Shown: one piece after another, positions 5,651 to 9,036 of the stretch
How the letters are laid out: each line of letters starts with the position of its first letter
Position numbering within the stretch: the first letter of the stretch is position 1
Assembly: GCA_045531755.1 (NCBI GenBank)
Contig: JAZSEP010000093.1
Coordinates: forward strand, 1-9,036
Length of the DNA: 9,036 nucleotides
Direction of reading: 5' to 3'
Origin: UBA11540 sp045531755
Lineage (GTDB): Bacteria > Bacillota > Clostridia > Oscillospirales > Ruminococcaceae
Notes under the pieces: model-generated
Told to the model about the DNA's origin: nothing
The model's database searches: none
What the model saw: the letters and a program-made list of their open reading frames with translations, nothing else
Made by a program: the position numbers and the translations under genes

Positions 5651-6481
5651 ATGAAAAAACTTTTAACAATTCTTTTTACGGTTTTGATTTTTGCCACGAT
5701 TTTGTGTATATCTTCGTGTGGTTCTGACACAGGTGATGATACTCCCAGCCTCAACGTCAGCAACCTAATCTTAAATTTGGAAGACAATTCGTCTACCTCT
5801 TCCGAAACCACCTCTTCCACTTCTTCACAAGATTCTTCCACCGCTTCACAAGAGGAAACCTCCAGCACTACGACTTCTTCCTCTCCAAGCTATACTTCTT
5901 CGACAGCTTCCGCTCCGGAAACGTATGACGGTGACTGGAATTTGATTTTGGTAAATTCAAAAAATCTTCTCCCCTCAGATTTTAGTATTAAAACCGCAAA
6001 CATAGGAAATCGCGCAATGGACGAGCGAATAGTTGATATCACAAAGAAGATGATTGACGATGCCAAGGCAGACGGCGTCGACCTTTTGATTTGTTCTTCA
6101 TATCGCAGTGTTGAAAGGCAGGAAACTCTCTTTGCCGAGCAGATCCAAAGCTTTTTAAACCAAGGATACAGTCAGGATGATGCGCGTACTGAAGCTGCAA
6201 AGTGGGTTGCGGTTCCCAGAACAAGCGAGCACCACACAGGGCTTGCTCTTGACATTGTAACTCCTACCTATCAGGTTCTTGATTTCGGATTTGAAAAAAC
6301 AGAGGCTTTCAAATGGCTTTACAATCACTGTACAGAATATGGATTTATCCTGAGATATCCTAAGGATAAAACCGATATAACAGGAATCGTCTACGAACCC
6401 TGGCACTACAGATACGTTGGTATAGAAGCAGCAAAATACATCCACGAAAACGGACTTTGCCTTGAAGAATACCTGCAGTAA
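5651..6481 (+). CDS. VanY-type D-alanyl-D-alanine carboxypeptidase, lipoprotein
   Basis: The 276-residue product has a lipoprotein signal peptide: MKK, a hydrophobic stretch (4-20) and lipobox ISSC with the lipid-attachment Cys23. A low-complexity Ser/Thr-rich linker (about 47-90) should let the enzyme reach from the membrane into the wall. The catalytic domain is of the zinc D,D-carboxypeptidase VanY/peptidase M15B type: SSYRS (149-153) with the substrate-binding Arg152, SEHHTGLALD (192-201) with zinc ligands H194 and D201, and EPWHYRY (249-255) with catalytic Glu249 and zinc ligand H252. All key residues are present, so it should trim the terminal D-Ala from peptidoglycan stem peptides. AGGAG (5640-5644) lies 6 nt before the ATG. 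It has its own promoter and terminator, and no van resistance regulator or ligase is beside it, so ordinary wall remodelling is more likely than glycopeptide resistance. Confidence 0.92.
   Translation: MKKLLTILFTVLIFATILCISSCGSDTGDDTPSLNVSNLILNLEDNSSTSSETTSSTSSQDSSTASQEETSSTTTSSSPSYTSSTASAPETYDGDWNLILVNSKNLLPSDFSIKTANIGNRAMDERIVDITKKMIDDAKADGVDLLICSSYRSVERQETLFAEQIQSFLNQGYSQDDARTEAAKWVAVPRTSEHHTGLALDIVTPTYQVLDFGFEKTEAFKWLYNHCTEYGFILRYPKDKTDITGIVYEPWHYRYVGIEAAKYIHENGLCLEEYLQ
5813..5854 (+). repeat. 21-bp tandem duplication in the Ser/Thr linker codons
   Basis: Two adjacent 21-nt units, 5813-5833 and 5834-5854, match at 18 of their first 20 positions and encode SSTSSQD followed by SSTASQE (residues 55-68). 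The period is a whole number of codons, so the frame is kept. A shorter ACCTCTTCC repeat lies just upstream. This looks like a slippage-derived expansion of the linker. Confidence 0.75.
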
Positions 6482-6488
6482 CAATTTC

Positions 6489-6521
6489 AGTCAGCTTTTA
6501 AATAAAAGCTGACTATTTTTT
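6489..6521 (+). terminator. Rho-independent terminator after the lipoprotein gene
   Basis: AGTCAGCTTTTA (6489-6500) and its exact complement TAAAAGCTGACT (6503-6514) are separated by two bases, giving a hairpin of about 10-11 bp with a small loop. One A and six T (6516-6521) follow. It starts 8 bp after the stop codon and ends 11 bp before the phoH -35 box, so it isolates the two transcription units. Confidence 0.92.
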
Positions 6522-6532
6522 GTCCTCTTGTA

Positions 6533-6561
6533 TTGAGAAAACCATATTTTTGTGGTACAAT
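6533..6561 (+). promoter_or_regulatory. Sigma-A extended -10 promoter of the phoH-ybeY-era operon
   Basis: TTGAGA (6533-6538, 5 of 6) is followed by an exact 17-bp spacer and TACAAT (6556-6561, 5 of 6), with TGG (6553-6555) forming an extended -10. Transcription would begin near 6568 and leave a leader of about 28 nt that contains the phoH ribosome binding site and no room for a riboswitch. Confidence 0.82.
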
Positions 6562-6595
6562 TATATTTGGATTAGTTTATTCAGAGGTGATTTTA

Positions 6596-7567
6596 ATGGC
6601 TGAACAAATAATTAATATAGACAGGCTTGAACACACAATAGAGCTGTTCGGAAACTTTGACGAAAATATCAAGTTAATTGAAGCAGAATATAACGTCTCC
6701 GTTATATGTCGCGGAACAGAAATAAAGCTTTGCGGTGATACTGAGAACACTATGCGAGCTTCGCGTGCAATTACTACGTTGATTTCGATGCTAAACAAAG
6801 GTGAAACTATATCTGACCAGTCAATCAGATACGTTTTTTCCTTGGTAAACGATAACCTCGAGGAAAAAATCGAATCTCTGGCTTCTGACTGCCTTTGTAT
6901 AACGAGTAAGGGCAAACCGATAAAACCAAAGACATTAGGACAAAAAGAGTACGTTAATGCGCTTAAGGAAAACACAATTGTACTCGGTGTCGGACCTGCC
7001 GGTACAGGAAAGACATATCTTGCTGTCGCGGCGGCCGTTAAAGCCTTCAGAGAACACACTATCAACAGGATTATCCTCACCCGACCTGCTGTTGAAGCAG
7101 GAGAAAAACTCGGCTTTCTCCCCGGTGATTTGCAAAACAAGGTCGATCCATATCTAAGGCCCCTGTATGACGCGCTCTTCGATATGCTCGGAAGTGAAAA
7201 TTTCCAAAAATATCTTGAAAGAGGAAATATTGAGGTTGCTCCCCTTGCATATATGCGAGGCAGAACTCTTGACGATTCTTTTATCATACTCGACGAAGCG
7301 CAGAACACAACTCCCGAACAGATGAAAATGTTTTTAACACGCTTAGGTTTTAATTCCAAAGCTGTAATCACAGGTGATATTACACAGATAGACCTCCCCG
7401 ATTCTAACAAATCCGGACTTGTTGAAGCTGTTAAGATTCTAAAGAATATTGATGATATTTCTATTATTCAATTTACCGAAAAAGATGTTGTAAGACACCA
7501 TCTTGTACAAAAAATCATAAAGGCATACGAAAAGTATTATGAAGACAGAAAAAGGAGACCTCATTGA
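6596..7567 (+). CDS. phoH: PhoH-like P-loop ATPase
   Basis: This 323-residue cytoplasmic protein belongs to the PhoH/YbeZ family of ATPases, linked by family knowledge to RNA metabolism and to YbeY, its usual neighbour. It has Walker A GPAGTGKT (133-140), Walker B ILDEAQN (231-237), LTRPAVEAGEKLGFLPGD (161-178), the TGDITQIDLP element (259-268) and the conserved DVVRH (297-301). The N-terminal region (about 1-100) is the less conserved nucleic-acid-binding part seen in bacterial PhoH. The reading frame extends upstream to 6533, but the ATG at 6596 has AGAGGTGAT (6583-6591) just before it, and the upstream extension would lie inside the promoter. The stop overlaps the ybeY ATG as TGATG. The name comes from the E. 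coli phosphate-starvation gene; no Pho box is visible, and phosphate control should not be assumed. Confidence 0.96.
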   Translation: MAEQIINIDRLEHTIELFGNFDENIKLIEAEYNVSVICRGTEIKLCGDTENTMRASRAITTLISMLNKGETISDQSIRYVFSLVNDNLEEKIESLASDCLCITSKGKPIKPKTLGQKEYVNALKENTIVLGVGPAGTGKTYLAVAAAVKAFREHTINRIILTRPAVEAGEKLGFLPGDLQNKVDPYLRPLYDALFDMLGSENFQKYLERGNIEVAPLAYMRGRTLDDSFIILDEAQNTTPEQMKMFLTRLGFNSKAVITGDITQIDLPDSNKSGLVEAVKILKNIDDISIIQFTEKDVVRHHLVQKIIKAYEKYYEDRKRRPH

Positions 7568-8070
7568 TGCTCAAGGCGACAGTCACAATAACTAATCAAC
7601 AAAAGAAAACTAAAATTTCGGTAGGAACAAGGCCTCTTATAAGAAAATGCTGTATCGCTTCCCTTGTGGCAAACGACATGAGCGGCAGATTTGAAGTTAA
7701 TGTCACCTTTGTCGACAACGAACAAATTCGCGAACTCAATAAAAATTTCAGGAACAAAGACAAATCTACTGACGTTTTGTCGTTTCCTCTCGGCGAAAAC
7801 GGTATGTTTGATTTAAATCCTGAAACAGACTGTTTTCAGCTCGGCGATATAGTTATTTCTATGGAAACTGCTATTGAACAAGCAAAAAGCTATGGTCACA
7901 CGCTTGAAAGAGAGGTCGCTTTTCTCACCGTTCATTCAATGCTTCACCTGCTTGGATATGACCACGAAGAAGGCGGTCTTGAAGAGATGAGAATGCGCGC
8001 CAAAGAAGAAGAGGTGCTTGAGGGCTTGGGACTCGCAAGAGATATAACATACATTAACGGAGAACACTAA
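7567..8070 (+). CDS. ybeY: Endoribonuclease YbeY (16S rRNA 3' end maturation)
   Basis: YbeY is a single-domain metalloendoribonuclease needed for 16S rRNA 3' maturation and 70S quality control. The 167-residue product has the three-histidine metal motif HSMLHLLGYDH (H123, H127, H133), STDVLSFPL (67-75) and LGDIVIS (92-98). The length fits the family. AGGAG (7553-7557) lies 9 nt before the ATG at 7567 and 6 nt before a TTG at 7564 that would add one residue, so either is acceptable. It overlaps phoH by 1 nt and era by 1 nt (TAATG), which suggests coupled translation. YbeY and Era interact functionally in 30S maturation in other bacteria, which fits the shared operon. Confidence 0.96.
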   Translation: MLKATVTITNQQKKTKISVGTRPLIRKCCIASLVANDMSGRFEVNVTFVDNEQIRELNKNFRNKDKSTDVLSFPLGENGMFDLNPETDCFQLGDIVISMETAIEQAKSYGHTLEREVAFLTVHSMLHLLGYDHEEGGLEEMRMRAKEEEVLEGLGLARDITYINGEH

Positions 8071-8960
8071 TGAATAATACGAAATCATGCTTTGCAGCAA
8101 TTATCGGAAAACCAAATGCAGGAAAATCCTCGCTTATAAATGCTATTGTCGGAGAAAAGGTTGCTATTGTTTCCGACAAACCGCAAACGACAAGAACGCG
8201 CATTACAGGCGTATTAACAAAGGGACTCACTCAGTATGTTTTTGTTGACACTCCGGGTCTCCACAAGGCAAAAAACAAGCTGAGTGAGTATATGGTAAAA
8301 ACTGTCAACGAGTCCATCTGTGACGTTGACGTTGCAGTTCTCGTAACCGATATGGCAAAGGAAGTATTTTCCTCCGAGTTAAAACTTATCGAGTCTATCA
8401 ATAAATCGAAAATTCCCGCTGTGCTTCTCATAAACAAGATAGATACCGTGGAAAACAAGGAAGAAATTCTTGGCAGAATTGCTATGTTTACGGAGCTTTG
8501 TGATTTTGCCGCAGTAATTCCTGCAAGCGTAATCAACAACGACGGTGTTGATATTTTAATGACAGAGCTTGAAAAATTTGCTTTTGAATCCCCTCACTTC
8601 TTCCCCGACGATGCCCTCACCGACCAACCCGAACGAGTTATCGTCGCTGAAATAATCAGAGAAAAGGTACTAAATCTCATGCGCGACGAGATTCCTCACG
8701 GAATCGCCGTATCAATCGACTTGATGAAAGAACGCGAAAACGGCATCATCGACATAAACGCCACTATCATCTGCGAGCGCGATTCTCACAAAGGCATGGT
8801 TATCGGAAAAGGCGGAGCAATGCTAAAAAAAATCGGTTCTCTTGCCAGAGTTGAAGCAGAAAGTTTTCTTGATGCAAAGATAAACCTGCAATGCTGGGTA
8901 AAGGTTAAAAACGACTGGCGAAACAAGGAACAGATTATAAAGCAATTCGGATTTAACTGA
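8070..8960 (+). CDS. era: GTPase Era, 30S ribosomal subunit assembly factor
   Basis: Era is a KH-domain GTPase that binds the 3' end of 16S rRNA during 30S assembly, acting in the cytoplasm and at the membrane face. The 296-residue protein has G1 GKPNAGKS (13-20), the switch I G2 region QTTRTR (39-44), G3 DTPG (60-63), G4 NKID (122-125) and a G5 region PASV (151-154). The C-terminal KH domain has GKGG (246-249) and ends with WVKVKNDWRNKEQIIKQFGFN, whose conserved Trp and GF ending match the family. Length is normal. GGAG (8059-8062) lies 7 nt before the ATG, which overlaps the ybeY stop. At G5 the usual Ser-Ala is Ser-Val. In many Firmicutes dgkA and cdd lie between ybeY and era; they are absent here. 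Confidence 0.97.
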   Translation: MNNTKSCFAAIIGKPNAGKSSLINAIVGEKVAIVSDKPQTTRTRITGVLTKGLTQYVFVDTPGLHKAKNKLSEYMVKTVNESICDVDVAVLVTDMAKEVFSSELKLIESINKSKIPAVLLINKIDTVENKEEILGRIAMFTELCDFAAVIPASVINNDGVDILMTELEKFAFESPHFFPDDALTDQPERVIVAEIIREKVLNLMRDEIPHGIAVSIDLMKERENGIIDINATIICERDSHKGMVIGKGGAMLKKIGSLARVEAESFLDAKINLQCWVKVKNDWRNKEQIIKQFGFN

Positions 8961-8984
8961 TATGGTTCAGATTACCTCAAATAT

Positions 8985-9010
8985 AACTATTTTTCTTGTG
9001 CAAAATAGTT
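8985..9010. repeat. 9-bp AT-rich inverted repeat between era and the next gene
   Basis: AACTATTTT (8985-8993) and AAAATAGTT (9002-9010) are perfect complements around an 8-nt loop. Each arm has one G-C pair only, and no T-tract follows (TTGGGG does), so it is a poor terminator. It ends 2 nt before a GGGGTGAT ribosome binding site and could affect translation of the next gene. Confidence 0.45.
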
Positions 9011-9024
9011 TTGGGGTGATTTAT

Positions 9025-9036
9025 TTGGAACAAAAT
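9025..9036 (+). CDS. 5' end of the next gene (only four codons visible)
   Basis: TTG GAA CAA AAT at the right edge follows GGGGTGAT (9013-9020) at close spacing, the same layout as at phoH and the Nudix gene. The frame is also open from an ATG at 8962 just after the era stop, which would add 21 residues but has no clear ribosome binding site. The DNA repair gene recO commonly follows era in Firmicutes, so recO is a reasonable guess from position alone; four codons cannot identify it. Confidence 0.4.

Noticed and set aside
5651..6481. Glycopeptide resistance locus, because of the VanY-type domain
   Set aside because: No VanR/VanS, VanH, VanA-type ligase or VanX is next to it. VanY-like lipoproteins are common wall enzymes in Clostridia.
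6489..6521. Mobile element end or attachment site, because of the perfect 12-bp palindrome
   Set aside because: Position right after a stop codon, short loop and the following T-tract are those of an intrinsic terminator. No second copy or transposase is present.
6562..6595. Riboswitch or leader regulation upstream of phoH
   Set aside because: The predicted leader is about 28 nt and has only the ribosome binding site, too short for any known riboswitch.
6577..7410. A 277-codon open frame on the minus strand opposite phoH
   Set aside because: It lies wholly antisense to a clearly conserved ATPase gene, its product has no recognisable motif, and it has no promoter or ribosome binding site of note. 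Codon bias of phoH explains the lack of stops.

Overview
The window is a compact stretch of bacterial chromosome, almost certainly from a low-GC Firmicute of the class Clostridia. An Oscillospiraceae/Ruminococcaceae-like host is my guess from protein style. The evidence is strong AGGAGG/GGTGAT ribosome binding sites, sigma-A promoters (TATAAT and TGG-TACAAT boxes), an extracellular matrix regulator RemA homologue, the yicC-remA-gmk-rpoZ-priA order and the phoH-ybeY-era order. Nothing looks mobile: there are no IS ends, tRNA genes, rRNA genes or CRISPR repeats, and coding density is about 96%.

Minus-strand block (about 5540 down to 1). A promoter near 5530-5558 drives seven tightly packed genes, in transcription order: rsmE (16S rRNA m3U1498 methyltransferase), a Nudix hydrolase of Ap4A-hydrolase style, yicC (endoribonuclease family), remA (DUF370 DNA-binding regulator), gmk (guanylate kinase), rpoZ (RNA polymerase omega) and priA (primosomal helicase). 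Gaps run from +24 bp to an 8-bp overlap, and several ribosome binding sites lie inside the preceding gene, so the block should be one operon. priA runs off the left edge without its last few dozen codons.

Middle (5492-6595). A divergent intergenic region of about 160 bp holds two back-to-back promoters and a 10-bp inverted repeat that overlaps one -10 box. The single gene that follows encodes a secreted lipoprotein D,D-carboxypeptidase of the VanY type. It has a low-complexity Ser/Thr linker and is closed by a perfect 12-bp hairpin terminator.

Plus-strand block (6533 to the end). A near-consensus extended -10 promoter drives phoH (PhoH-like ATPase), ybeY (endoribonuclease for 16S rRNA 3' end maturation) and era (GTPase for 30S assembly), each overlapping the next by 1 nt. 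After era there is a weak AT-rich hairpin, and a further gene begins at the right edge; by analogy with other Firmicutes it could be recO.

Functional theme: ribosome small-subunit maturation (rsmE, ybeY, era, possibly yicC), guanine nucleotide and transcription functions (gmk, rpoZ, Nudix) and replication restart (priA). These are mostly conserved housekeeping genes. I found no convincing undescribed system. The best second-look items are the divergent regulatory region, the lipoprotein linker repeat, the place of the Nudix gene in the operon, and several start-site and motif details.
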